Positions 1 to 6,367 of a DNA stretch of 6,400 bases are shown piece after piece. The stretch is from Caulobacteraceae bacterium. Its GTDB lineage: Bacteria; Pseudomonadota; Alphaproteobacteria; Caulobacterales; Caulobacteraceae. A model generated the notes under the pieces. It made no database searches. It had not been told where the DNA came from and was given only the letters and a program-made list of their open reading frames with translations. Each line of letters starts with the position of its first letter. Positions within the stretch are counted from its first letter, which is position 1. The position numbers were made by a program, and so were the translations under genes. Where the stretch lies: assembly GCA_030151985.1 (NCBI GenBank), contig JASLDZ010000132.1:1-6400 (forward strand). Direction: 5' to 3'.

Positions 1-74
1 GCGGCCGAGAACACCGCGGAGACGGCCAGCAGCACGAGGATCGCGACGGCGACGAGGCCGAGCGCAGCGGTCAT
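1..74 (-). CDS. Probable CNNM/HlyC-CorC family membrane protein, N-terminal fragment
   Basis: Only the first 24 codons, plus two bases, are inside the window. They start at an ATG (bases 74-72) and read MTAALGLVAVAILVLLAVSA, then VFSAA. This is one strongly hydrophobic transmembrane segment ending in a small-residue SAVFSA turn. That is how the DUF21/CNNM domain of HlyC/CorC-type transporters (family candidates for Mg/Co efflux) commonly begins, normally followed by SETAL, which lies beyond the edge. A GGGGAG sequence sits about 15 bases upstream, too far for a good ribosome site. The identification also rests on context: in many Alphaproteobacteria a gene of this family follows aroK-aroB on the same strand, as here. 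The CBS and CorC_HlyC domains cannot be seen, so any other short-leader membrane or secreted protein remains possible. The 100 bases between it and the next gene hold only a weak GC inverted repeat (141-147 with 162-168) and no T-run. Confidence 0.55.
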   Translation of the reverse strand, partial: MTAALGLVAVAILVLLAVSAVFSA

Positions 75-174
75 GGACGGGTCTTGAGGCTCCCCACGCG
101 GCGCCGAAGCGCGGGCCGCCCCGCCACCTTAGAGCGTCTCGCCCGCCCGCGCCACGGATGCGGCGGGCCGCGGC

Positions 175-612
175 TCAGGCGCCCTGCGTTTGCGATCCCT
201 CGAGCGCCCCGCGCACCCGGTCGTGCGTCTGCGACGCCTCGGGCGTGAGGAGGTCGGCGAAGTCCTCCATCTCGTACATTGGCCGGATCTCGATCTCGCT
301 GGGTCCGGGCATGGGGTTGGGGCAGCGCTTCACCCAGGCCACCGCCTCGTCCATGTCCTTGACCTGCCAGAGCCAGTAGCCGGCGACCAGCTCGCCCGTC
401 GCGGAGAACGGGCCGTCGATCACCCGCCGGTCCGGACCGTCGAAGGCCACGCGCTTGCCCTGCGCCGACGGCTTCAGCCCGTCGCCGGCCTGCATGATCC
501 CCGCCTGCGCCAGCTCCTCGTTGAAGCGGCCCATGGCCTCCAGGAGCTCAGCCGAGGGCAGCGCGCCCGCCTCGCTGTCCGCCGTGGCCTTCACGAACAC
601 CATGACCCGCAT
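175..612 (-). CDS. YciI/DGPF-domain protein
   Basis: A 145-residue protein of the YCII-related (DGPF) family, a small ferredoxin-like alpha/beta barrel fold of mostly unknown biochemical role. It opens with MRVMVFVKAT, the typical first beta-strand. The signature DGPF is at residues 66-69, in VIDGPFSATGELVAGYW, followed by the helix DMDEAVAWVKRCPNP and the final strand EIEIRPMYE (about residues 106-114). The length suits a single-domain member; the last 30 or so residues are a polar tail outside the domain. The start at 612 is favoured over the ATG three codons later because AAGGAGG lies six bases upstream. It is 49 bases downstream of aroB on the same strand and could be co-transcribed, although a hairpin lies between them. 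Known of the family: related DGPF proteins are often encoded beside ECF sigma factors. No sigma factor is visible here, so that link is not supported. The fold assignment is confident; no function is inferred. Confidence 0.9.
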   Translation of the reverse strand: MRVMVFVKATADSEAGALPSAELLEAMGRFNEELAQAGIMQAGDGLKPSAQGKRVAFDGPDRRVIDGPFSATGELVAGYWLWQVKDMDEAVAWVKRCPNPMPGPSEIEIRPMYEMEDFADLLTPEASQTHDRVRGALEGSQTQGA

Positions 613-618
613 CGTCAG

Positions 619-625
619 CCTCCTT
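619..625 (-). promoter_or_regulatory. Strong ribosome binding site of the YciI-like gene
   Basis: On the minus strand these bases read AAGGAGG, a near-perfect match to the anti-Shine-Dalgarno sequence, with six bases (CTGACG) before the ATG at 612. It settles the start choice in favour of Met1 rather than Met4. It is the strongest translation signal in the window, so this small gene may be translated well independently of aroB. Confidence 0.85.
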
Positions 626-648
626 CCGCCGGCCGCCCGGCTCGGCTT

Positions 649-680
649 GGCGAGGGCGGCGTCAGGCCGCCCCCTCCGCC
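649..680 (-). terminator. GC-rich hairpin on the aroB stop codon; possible U-less terminator
   Basis: Bases 654-660 and 666-672 form a perfect seven-pair G/C stem around a five-base loop (minus strand GGGCGGC-CTGAC-GCCGCCC). Further pairing of 649-653 with 675-680 is possible across small bulges. The loop holds the aroB TGA stop (662-664). No T-run follows on the minus strand (next bases AAGCC), so it is not a classical intrinsic terminator. It could reduce read-through into the next gene, protect the aroKB mRNA 3' end, or simply reflect high GC. The pairing is certain; the role is a guess. Confidence 0.3.
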
Positions 681-1771
681 TGAAGGAACGCGCGCACGGC
701 GCCCGCGTCCACCCCCTTGGCGACGAACGCCTCGCCGATCCCGCGCGCCAGCACTAGCGTCAGCGCGCCGCGCTCCGCCTTCTTGTCCTGCGCCATGTGG
801 GCCAGGAGCGCGTCCGCGCCGAAGCGGCCCGCCTGCTCCAGCCGGGTCGGCAGACCGGCCGCCGCGATCGCCCGTTCCGCCCGCGTCGCGTCCTGGCCGG
901 GGCAGAGGCCCTCGGCGGCCGAGAAGCGGAAGGCGAGCGCGCAGCCCAGCCCCACCGCCTCGCCGTGGTTCAAGCCCTCGCCAAAGCCGGTCTCGGCCTC
1001 CAGCGCGTGGCCGAAGGTGTGGCCGAGGTTCAGGAGCGCGCGCACCCCGCCCTCCCGCTCGTCCTTCGCGACGATGTCGGCCTTGATCTCGACCGAGCGG
1101 GCGATCGCCGCCGCGAGCGCCTCCGGGTCGCGGGCCAGGATCGCGGGCGTCTCCGCCTCCAGCCGCTCGAAGTAGGCGCGGTCGCCGAGGAGCCCGTGCT
1201 TCAGCACCTCCGCGTAGCCGGCGCGCAGTTCGCGGTCGGGCAAGGTGTCGAGCACGTCGAGGTCGGCCAGCACCAGGCGCGGCTGGTGGAAGGCGCCGAT
1301 CAGGTTCTTGCCGCGGGGCGTGTCGATCGCCGTCTTGCCGCCGACCGAGCTGTCCACCTGCGCCAGCAGCGTGGTCGGGACCTGCACGAAGTCGATCCCG
1401 CGCTTGTAGATCGCCGCCGCGAACCCCGCGAGGTCGCCCACGACGCCCCCGCCCAGCGCCACCACGAGGTCGCCGCGATCGAGCTGCAGCGCCAGGAGCG
1501 CGTCGCACACCCGCTCCAGCTCCGCGAAGCGCTTGGACGCCTCGCCGGGCGGGACCTCGACGCGGGAGACGGCGAAGCCTGAGGCCGCCAGCGAGGCCTC
1601 CAGCCGGGCGGCGTGCAGCGCGGCCACCGTCGCGTCCGCCACCACCGCGACGCGGCGGCCGGGCGTGGCCGCCTCCGCCACCGCCGCGCCCGCCCGCTCC
1701 AGCAGGCCGCGCCCGATACGGACGTCGTAGGCGCGCTCGCCCAGGGCGACGGTGATGCGGCGTTCGCTCAT
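662..1771 (-). CDS. aroB: 3-dehydroquinate synthase
   Basis: A 369-residue cytoplasmic enzyme that converts DAHP (3-deoxy-D-arabino-heptulosonate 7-phosphate) to 3-dehydroquinate, the second step of the shikimate pathway, using NAD and a divalent metal. The family norm is about 360 residues. Visible motifs: the NAD-binding GGGVVGD at 107-113; VPTTLLAQVDSSVGGKTAID at 131-150; GKNLIGAFHQP at 154-164; AGYAEVLKHG with probable metal ligand Glu188; IKADIVAKDERE with Lys230; LNLGHTFGHALE with probable ligand His251 and catalytic His255; and NHGEAVG with probable ligand His269. The frame stays open for 74 codons upstream of the chosen ATG, but that stretch lies inside aroK and does not look like AroB. 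The chosen ATG at 1771 overlaps the aroK stop as ATGA, and the protein there begins MSERRITVALGERAYDVRIG, as the family should. The key active-site residues are all present, so it should be functional. Confidence 0.97.
   Translation of the reverse strand: MSERRITVALGERAYDVRIGRGLLERAGAAVAEAATPGRRVAVVADATVAALHAARLEASLAASGFAVSRVEVPPGEASKRFAELERVCDALLALQLDRGDLVVALGGGVVGDLAGFAAAIYKRGIDFVQVPTTLLAQVDSSVGGKTAIDTPRGKNLIGAFHQPRLVLADLDVLDTLPDRELRAGYAEVLKHGLLGDRAYFERLEAETPAILARDPEALAAAIARSVEIKADIVAKDEREGGVRALLNLGHTFGHALEAETGFGEGLNHGEAVGLGCALAFRFSAAEGLCPGQDATRAERAIAAAGLPTRLEQAGRFGADALLAHMAQDKKAERGALTLVLARGIGEAFVAKGVDAGAVRAFLQAEGAA
1768..1771 (-). promoter_or_regulatory. ATGA stop/start overlap coupling aroK to aroB
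   Basis: On the minus strand the four bases read ATGA: the aroB ATG overlaps the aroK TGA by two bases. Only a weak CAGG lies just upstream as a ribosome site, so aroB translation probably depends on ribosomes finishing aroK (termination-reinitiation). This supports one aroK-aroB transcript. Confidence 0.8.
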
Positions 1772-2307
1772 GCCTGGGTTCCATGGCTCGCCAGAGCGGC
1801 GACCAGCGCCTCGACCGCCTGCCCGTGCGGCGCATCGATGGTGTCGTGGGTCAGGTGGGCACGCTCGTAGTGGGGGTAGCGGGCGGCGGCTTGCGCGGCG
1901 AGCACCTCCATCGGGTCCTTGCCGACCAGGAGCGGGCGGTGCGTCTTGCGCGCGACACGGGCGGCGAGCGTCGCCAGGTCGGCCTTGAGCCACACCACCA
2001 GCGCGCCCTCGAGCAGGAGGTCGCGCGTCTGCGGCTGGGCGAAGGCGCCGCCTCCGGTCGCCAGCACGACGGGCGGCCCCGACAGGAGGCGCGCGATGAC
2101 GCGCCGCTCCCCGTCGCGGAAGCCGTCCTCGCCGAACGCCTCGAAGATGTCGGCGACGCTGCGGCCGGCGGCGGCCTCGATCTCGGCGTCCGCATCGACG
2201 AAGGGCAGGCCCAGCGCCCCCGCCAGCCGCTTGCCCAGCGACGTCTTGCCGACGCCCATCAAGCCCACGAGGGCGATCGTCCGGTCGGGAACGAAGGGCG
2301 GCGTCAT
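1768..2307 (-). CDS. aroK: Shikimate kinase
   Basis: A 179-residue cytoplasmic P-loop kinase that phosphorylates shikimate to shikimate 3-phosphate with ATP, the fifth step of the shikimate pathway. Visible motifs: Walker A GLMGVGKT at 15-22; the shikimate/Mg site DAD at 38-40; FRDGE at 63-67 with shikimate-binding Arg64; the GGG loop at 85-87; the lid motif THRPLL with Arg124; and AARYPHYER with Arg143. Length is normal for a single-domain AroK. The start at 2307 is the only plausible ATG, because the next Met (17) is inside the P-loop. Oddly, GGAGG directly abuts this ATG with no spacer, so the true start signal may be weak, leaderless, or a non-ATG codon further upstream. It is first in the aroK-aroB operon and divergent from xerD. 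Symbol aroK is used rather than aroL because of the aroB linkage. Confidence 0.96.
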   Translation of the reverse strand: MTPPFVPDRTIALVGLMGVGKTSLGKRLAGALGLPFVDADAEIEAAAGRSVADIFEAFGEDGFRDGERRVIARLLSGPPVVLATGGGAFAQPQTRDLLLEGALVVWLKADLATLAARVARKTHRPLLVGKDPMEVLAAQAAARYPHYERAHLTHDTIDAPHGQAVEALVAALASHGTQA

Positions 2308-2336
2308 CCTCCGGTCGCGCTTACAGGAGCGCAGCC
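2308..2336. promoter_or_regulatory. 29-base divergent spacer between aroK and xerD
   Basis: It holds the start signals of both genes. On the minus strand GGAGG (2308-2312) touches the aroK ATG. On the plus strand CAGGAG (2324-2329) lies seven bases before the xerD GTG. A small inverted repeat, GCGCT (2317-2321) with AGCGC (2328-2332) around a six-base loop, overlaps the xerD ribosome site. The spacer is too short for two separate promoters with leaders, so each promoter must overlap the other gene's 5' end, or the mRNAs are nearly leaderless. I could not pick out convincing -35/-10 boxes in either direction. Confidence 0.6.
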
Positions 2337-3305
2337 GTGCGCGCCACTCAACGCCCCGTTCACCCTTTGCGCGCCTTCCTCAACCCCATGAGCGCGGGCC
2401 GGATCGAAGCCTTCCTGGAGATGATGGCGGCCGAGCGCGCCGCCTCGCGCCACACGCTGACCGCCTACGGCCGCGACCTGGCGGACGCGAGCGCCTTCCT
2501 GGGCGCGCGAGGCGTGGACCTCGTCACCGCCGCCCCCGCCGACATGGAGGCCTACCTCGCCGATCTCGGCCGGCGCGGCCTCTCGCCGGCCACCGCCGCC
2601 CGCCGCCGCGCCGCGTTGCGGCAGTTCCACCGCTTCGCGCTGGGGGAGGGCTGGATCGCGCATGACCCCTCCCGCCGGCTGGAGGCGCCGAAGAAGGGCC
2701 GCCCCCTGCCGAAGGTCGTCACCCGCGCAGAGGTGGAGCGGCTGATCGCGGCGGCCGGGGAGGGGGGCTCGCCGACGGAGGGCGCGCGCCTCGCCTGCGC
2801 GGTGGAGCTGCTCTACGCCGCGGGCCTGCGGGTGTCGGAGCTGACGGCGCTCTCCGTCGCGGCGGTCTCGCGCGAGCCGAGGTTCCTGATCGTCAAGGGG
2901 AAGGGCGGCAAGGAGCGGCTCGCGCCCCTGAACGACGCCGCCCGCACGGCCGTCGCCGCGTGGCTGCCGTTGCGCTCCGCCTCGCTGCCCGCGAAGGACA
3001 AGGCCAACCCGTGGCTCTTCCCCTCCACCGGCGCGAGCCGGCGGCTCACCCCCCGCCGCTTCGCGCAGTTGCTGGACGCGGCGGCCGTCCGCGCGAACAT
3101 CGACCCCGCCCGCGTCAGCCCGCACGTGCTGCGCCACGCCTTCGCCACCCACCTGCTGGAGGGCGGGGCGGACCTGCGCGTCGTGCAGAAGCTGCTCGGC
3201 CACGCCGACATCGCCACCACCCAGATCTACACCCACGTCGCCCAGGACCGCCTGCGCGCCACCGTCGAACGCGCCCACCCGCTGGCGCGGCGCGGGAGCG
3301 CCTGA
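2337..3305 (+). CDS. xerD: Site-specific tyrosine recombinase XerD
   Basis: A tyrosine recombinase that, with XerC and under FtsK control, resolves chromosome dimers at dif near the terminus. Numbered from the GTG start (322 residues), the N-terminal SAM-like DNA-binding domain covers about 19-107 (IEAFLEMMAAERAASRHTL onward) and the catalytic domain about 125-315. The catalytic set is complete: Arg165 (AGLRVSELT), Lys189 (VKGKGGKER), His263 and Arg266 (SPHVLRHAFATHLLE), His289 (LLGHAD) and nucleophile Tyr298 (TTQIYTHV). TTQIYTHVAQDRLR is XerD-like rather than XerC-like. Start choice: GTG at 2337 has CAGGAG seven bases upstream. The first ATG, at 2388, would give 305 residues, nearer the usual ~300, and begins just before the conserved domain, but shows no ribosome site. 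I favour the GTG moderately. It is divergent from aroK and 53 bases upstream of glnE, so the two may be co-transcribed. No dif-like site is visible nearby. Confidence 0.95.
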   Translation: MRATQRPVHPLRAFLNPMSAGRIEAFLEMMAAERAASRHTLTAYGRDLADASAFLGARGVDLVTAAPADMEAYLADLGRRGLSPATAARRRAALRQFHRFALGEGWIAHDPSRRLEAPKKGRPLPKVVTRAEVERLIAAAGEGGSPTEGARLACAVELLYAAGLRVSELTALSVAAVSREPRFLIVKGKGGKERLAPLNDAARTAVAAWLPLRSASLPAKDKANPWLFPSTGASRRLTPRRFAQLLDAAAVRANIDPARVSPHVLRHAFATHLLEGGADLRVVQKLLGHADIATTQIYTHVAQDRLRATVERAHPLARRGSA

Positions 3306-3358
3306 CCGGCGGGGACCCTCGCGATGGACCCGGCGGACCGATCGGGCGACAAGGCGCG

Positions 3359-6241
3359 ATGCCCTGCCTCGGCCCGCTCCTGCGCCCGTGCGGCCCGGTC
3401 CTAGACACGTCCGCCGCCGCCCGCGTCCGCGAGGCGCTGGGCGCGCGCCTTGAGGTCGAGGCCGCGTGGTCCGCGCTGGAGCCGGTGTTCGCCGCCTCGC
3501 CCTACCTCGGAGGCCTCGCGGCCCGCGAGCCCGAACGGCTGGAGCGCCTGCTCGCCGCGCCGGCGGACGACAGCCTGGCGCGGCTGGTCGCCGACGCACG
3601 AGCCGCGGCCGCGCTTCCGGCGGCCGAAGCCGCGCCTGCGCTGCGCCGAGCGAAGGCCGAGCTGCACCTCCTGACGGCGCTCGCCGATCTCGGCGGCGTG
3701 TGGGACTTAGCTAAGGTCACCGGCGCGCTCTCCCGCTTCGCCGATGCCGCCGTTCAGGCGGCCCTTGCGGTCGGGGCGGGGGAGGAGCGGGCGAAGGGGC
3801 GGCTGCTCGGCACGGAGGGGGAGCGCGGCCCAACCGCCGGCCTGTTCGTGCTGGCGCTGGGCAAGCACGGCGCGTCCGAGCTGAACTACTCCAGCGACAT
3901 CGACGTCAGCGTCTTCTACGACCCCGACGCCCTGCCGGTGGCGAACGGGGCCGAGCCTCAGAAGACCGCCCTTCGCCTCACCCAGGCGATGGCGCGGCTG
4001 CTGAGCGAGCGCACGGCCGACGGCTACGTCTTCCGCGTCGACCTGCGGCTGCGGCCCGACCCGTCCTCCACCCCCGTCGCCGTGCCGGTGGAGGCGGCGC
4101 TCGCCTACTACGAGTCCGCCGGCCAGAACTGGGAGCGGGCGGCGATGATCAAGGCGCGGGTCTGCGCCGGCGACGCCGCGGCCGGCGAGGCGTTCCTGGA
4201 GGCGCTCCAGCCCTTCGTCTGGCGGCGCGCGCTCGACTACGCCGCCATCGCCGACATCCAGGCGATCAAGAGCCAGATCCACGCCCACAAGCGCCTGGAG
4301 CGCGAGGACGCCTTCGCCGCCGCCGGCGCCGACCTGAAGCTGGGTCCCGGCGGCATCCGCGAGATCGAGTTCTACGCCCAGACCCAGCAGCTCATCCTCG
4401 GCGGCCGCTTCCCCGAGCTGCGCGCGCGCCGCACGCTGGACGCCCTGGCCGCGCTCGCGGCGGCGGGCCAGGCGCCCGCCGACGCCTGCGCCGACCTCGC
4501 CGCCGCCTACCCGGAGCTGCGCGCGTGGGAGCACCGGGTGCAGATGCTGGCCGACGAGCAGACCCATACACTCCCCGCCGATGCGCCCCGCCGCGCCGCC
4601 GTCGCCGCGCTGGCAGGGCTGGACCTGCCCGCCTTCGACGCCAAGGTGGAGGCGACGCTGGGCTGCGTGAACGACCGCTACGCCGAGCTGTTCAGCGACG
4701 CCGAGCCCCTGTCCTCCCCCTTCGGCAGCCTCGTGTTCACCGGCGTGGAGGACGACCCCGCCACGCTCGCCACCCTGGGGCGCATGGGCTTCTCCGCCCC
4801 GCCTACGGTGGCGGCGACCATCCGCGCCTGGCACCACGGCCGCATCGCCGCCACGCGCACGCCGCGCGGCCGCGAGCTGTTCACCCGCCTCGCCCCCCGC
4901 GTGCTGGAGGCCGCCGCCGCCACCGGCGCGCCGGACGCGGCGTTCGCCCGCTTCGCCGGCTTCTTCTCCGGCCTGTCCTCGGGCGTGGCGATCCAGTCGC
5001 TGTTCCTGAACGAGCCCGCGGTGCTCGACCTCGTGATCGAGGTGCTGGCGCTCGCGCCCCGGCTGGGCGCCGTGCTCGCCCGCCAGCCCGCCGCCATCGA
5101 CGCCCTGCTCGACCCCGGCTTCTTCGAGCCTCTCGATCCCGCCGCCATCGCCGAGGCGGTGCGCCGGGCTGTCGAGGCCGCGTCGGGCTTCGAACCCGCG
5201 CTGGACGCCGCCCGCCGCGCGCACCGGGAGGAGGCGTTCCGCATCGGCGTGCAGGCGCTCACCGGCCGCGCCGACGCGGTCGCCGCCGGCTCCGCCTTCG
5301 CCGCCCTGGCCGACGGGTGCGTCGCGGCGCTGTCGCCCGCGGCGCTCGCCGAGGTCGAGCGGCTGGGAGGCGCCTTCCCGGGCGAAGTCGCGGTGGTGGG
5401 GCTCGGCAAGCTGGGCGGCCGCGAGATGACCGCCGCCTCGGACCTCGACCTGATGACCGTGCACCGCGCCGCCCCCGACGCGGTCTCAGCCACCAAGGGC
5501 TGGGGCGCGGAGACCGTCTACGCCCGCTTCACCCAGCGCCTCACCGCCGCCCTGGCTTCGCCCACCGCCGAGGGCCGGCTGTACGAGGTGGACTTGCAGC
5601 TGCGCCCCTCCGGCACCCAGGGGCCGATCGCCGTCAGCCTCGCCTCGCTGGAGGGCTACTACGCCCGAGAGGCCGAGGTGTGGGAGCTGATGGCGCTGAC
5701 GCGGGCGCGGGTGGTGTGGAGCTCGTCGCCCGCGCTGGCCCGCGACCTGGACGCCGCGATCGACGCCGCGCTCCGCCGCCCGCGCGACCCCGACAGCCTG
5801 TTGGAGGCGGTGCGGGACATGCGCGCGCTGATGCGGCGCGAACGCCCCGCCTCCGGGCCGTGGGACCTGAAGCTCGCCGACGGCGGGCTGGTGGACATCG
5901 AGTTCGCCGCCCAGGCGCTGCAGCTCCGCCACGCGGCGCACGGCGGCCCGCTTCGCGCCAACACCGGCGACGCGATGGAGGCGCTCGCCGCCGCCGGCCT
6001 CGCCTCGCCTGAGGCGCTCGCCGCCCTCGCCGACGCCTGGCGCCTGCAGCAGGCCCTGCAACAGGTGCTGAAGCTGGCGGTGGAGGATGTCCGCGACCCC
6101 GCCGCCGAGCCGCAGGGCCTGCACCAGCTCCTCGCGGAAGCTGGGGGCGCGCCGGACTTCAACGGGGTGCGTCGCCGGCTGGCGGACGCCCAGGCGGCAG
6201 CCCACGCCGCCTTCAGCCGTATCGTCTCCGGAGACGCTTGA
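3359..6241 (+). CDS. glnE: Bifunctional glutamine synthetase adenylyltransferase/adenylyl-removing enzyme
   Basis: A 960-residue cytoplasmic enzyme (E. coli GlnE has 946) that adenylylates and phosphorolytically de-adenylylates glutamine synthetase, steered by PII and glutamine, and so tunes ammonium assimilation. The internally duplicated layout is clear. The N-terminal adenylyl-removing half has LGKHGASELNYSSDIDV (167-183; acidic pair Asp180/Asp182), VDLRLRPDPSSTPVAVPV (227-244) and LGPGGIREIEFYAQTQQL (328-345). A central helical region (about 460-640) includes SLFLNEPAVLDL. The C-terminal adenylyltransferase half has GLGKLGGREMTAASDLDL (681-698; Asp695/Asp697), VDLQLRPSGTQGPIAVSL (744-761) and DGGLVDIEFAAQALQL (841-856). 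Both acidic pairs are intact, so both activities are expected. The frame stays open far upstream into xerD, but ATG at 3359 is the first suitable start. It has a weak AAGG (3351-3354) four bases upstream and gives an N-terminus MPCLGPLLRPCGPVLD of the expected family length. It follows xerD by 53 bases on the same strand. Confidence 0.97.
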   Translation: MPCLGPLLRPCGPVLDTSAAARVREALGARLEVEAAWSALEPVFAASPYLGGLAAREPERLERLLAAPADDSLARLVADARAAAALPAAEAAPALRRAKAELHLLTALADLGGVWDLAKVTGALSRFADAAVQAALAVGAGEERAKGRLLGTEGERGPTAGLFVLALGKHGASELNYSSDIDVSVFYDPDALPVANGAEPQKTALRLTQAMARLLSERTADGYVFRVDLRLRPDPSSTPVAVPVEAALAYYESAGQNWERAAMIKARVCAGDAAAGEAFLEALQPFVWRRALDYAAIADIQAIKSQIHAHKRLEREDAFAAAGADLKLGPGGIREIEFYAQTQQLILGGRFPELRARRTLDALAALAAAGQAPADACADLAAAYPELRAWEHRVQMLADEQTHTLPADAPRRAAVAALAGLDLPAFDAKVEATLGCVNDRYAELFSDAEPLSSPFGSLVFTGVEDDPATLATLGRMGFSAPPTVAATIRAWHHGRIAATRTPRGRELFTRLAPRVLEAAAATGAPDAAFARFAGFFSGLSSGVAIQSLFLNEPAVLDLVIEVLALAPRLGAVLARQPAAIDALLDPGFFEPLDPAAIAEAVRRAVEAASGFEPALDAARRAHREEAFRIGVQALTGRADAVAAGSAFAALADGCVAALSPAALAEVERLGGAFPGEVAVVGLGKLGGREMTAASDLDLMTVHRAAPDAVSATKGWGAETVYARFTQRLTAALASPTAEGRLYEVDLQLRPSGTQGPIAVSLASLEGYYAREAEVWELMALTRARVVWSSSPALARDLDAAIDAALRRPRDPDSLLEAVRDMRALMRRERPASGPWDLKLADGGLVDIEFAAQALQLRHAAHGGPLRANTGDAMEALAAAGLASPEALAALADAWRLQQALQQVLKLAVEDVRDPAAEPQGLHQLLAEAGGAPDFNGVRRRLADAQAAAHAAFSRIVSGDA

Positions 6242-6367
6242 AGGCGCCCCGCCGCGCACCCGTTCATCCGCCGTGCAGCTTCGGGATGGCACAACCTGCG
6301 GCGTGCGCCGGTCTTTGGGCCTGAGGCGCGCCGGCGGAGGTCCGCGGGGGCGGAGGCGAGGCGCAGG
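6242..6367. other. Intergenic region after glnE
   Basis: There is no convincing gene here on either strand. A possible bulged hairpin pairs 6269-6272 plus 6275-6278 with 6296-6303 (eight pairs, 17-base loop), with TCTTT a few bases later at 6311-6316. It could act as a weak glnE terminator but is not strong. GC-rich palindromes at 6325-6332 (GGCGCGCC) and 6329-6336 look compositional. If the downstream start at 6368 is real, its promoter should lie here, but I see no clear -35/-10 pair. Confidence 0.4.

Noticed and set aside
141..168. Inverted repeat GCCCGCC/GGCGGGC downstream of the YciI-like gene as a terminator
   Set aside because: There are only seven pairs with a 14-base loop and no T-run on the minus strand; it is expected by chance at this GC content.
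190..1086. Plus-strand open frame (298 codons) opposite the YciI-like gene and aroB
   Set aside because: It is Arg/Pro/Gly low-complexity shadow coding across two genes and their spacer, with no domain signature.
1772..1993. 74-codon N-terminal extension of the aroB frame
   Set aside because: It is embedded in aroK in another frame and has no AroB-like sequence; the ATGA overlap at 1768-1771 gives the expected N-terminus.
2960..3358. 133-codon open N-terminal extension of the glnE frame
   Set aside because: It lies inside xerD in another frame, is Arg/Pro/Ala-rich, and would make GlnE far longer than its family. The ATG at 3359 gives a normal length and N-terminus.
2304..3599. Minus-strand open frame (431 codons) opposite xerD and the start of glnE
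   Set aside because: It crosses two real genes and the xerD-glnE spacer, has low-complexity Arg/Gly/Ala content, and its antisense partner encodes a XerD with every catalytic residue.
3707..5464. Long minus-strand open frame (585 codons) opposite glnE
   Set aside because: It is the antisense shadow of glnE: composition is Gly/Arg/Ala/Glu-rich, with no recognisable motif, and the opposite strand encodes a complete, conserved GlnE.
6287..6299. Sigma-54-like promoter (TGGCAC...CTGC) downstream of glnE
   Set aside because: TGGCAC is a perfect -24 box, but only eight bases separate its GG from the GC that would serve as the -12 element, where ten are needed; the next GC is one base too far. Sigma-54 spacing is strict, so this is probably chance despite the nitrogen-related neighbour.
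6325..6336. Overlapping GC palindromes as a protein-binding operator
   Set aside because: GGCGCGCC and CGCCGGCG are short G/C-only palindromes that arise frequently in such DNA; there is no second copy at a regular spacing nearby.
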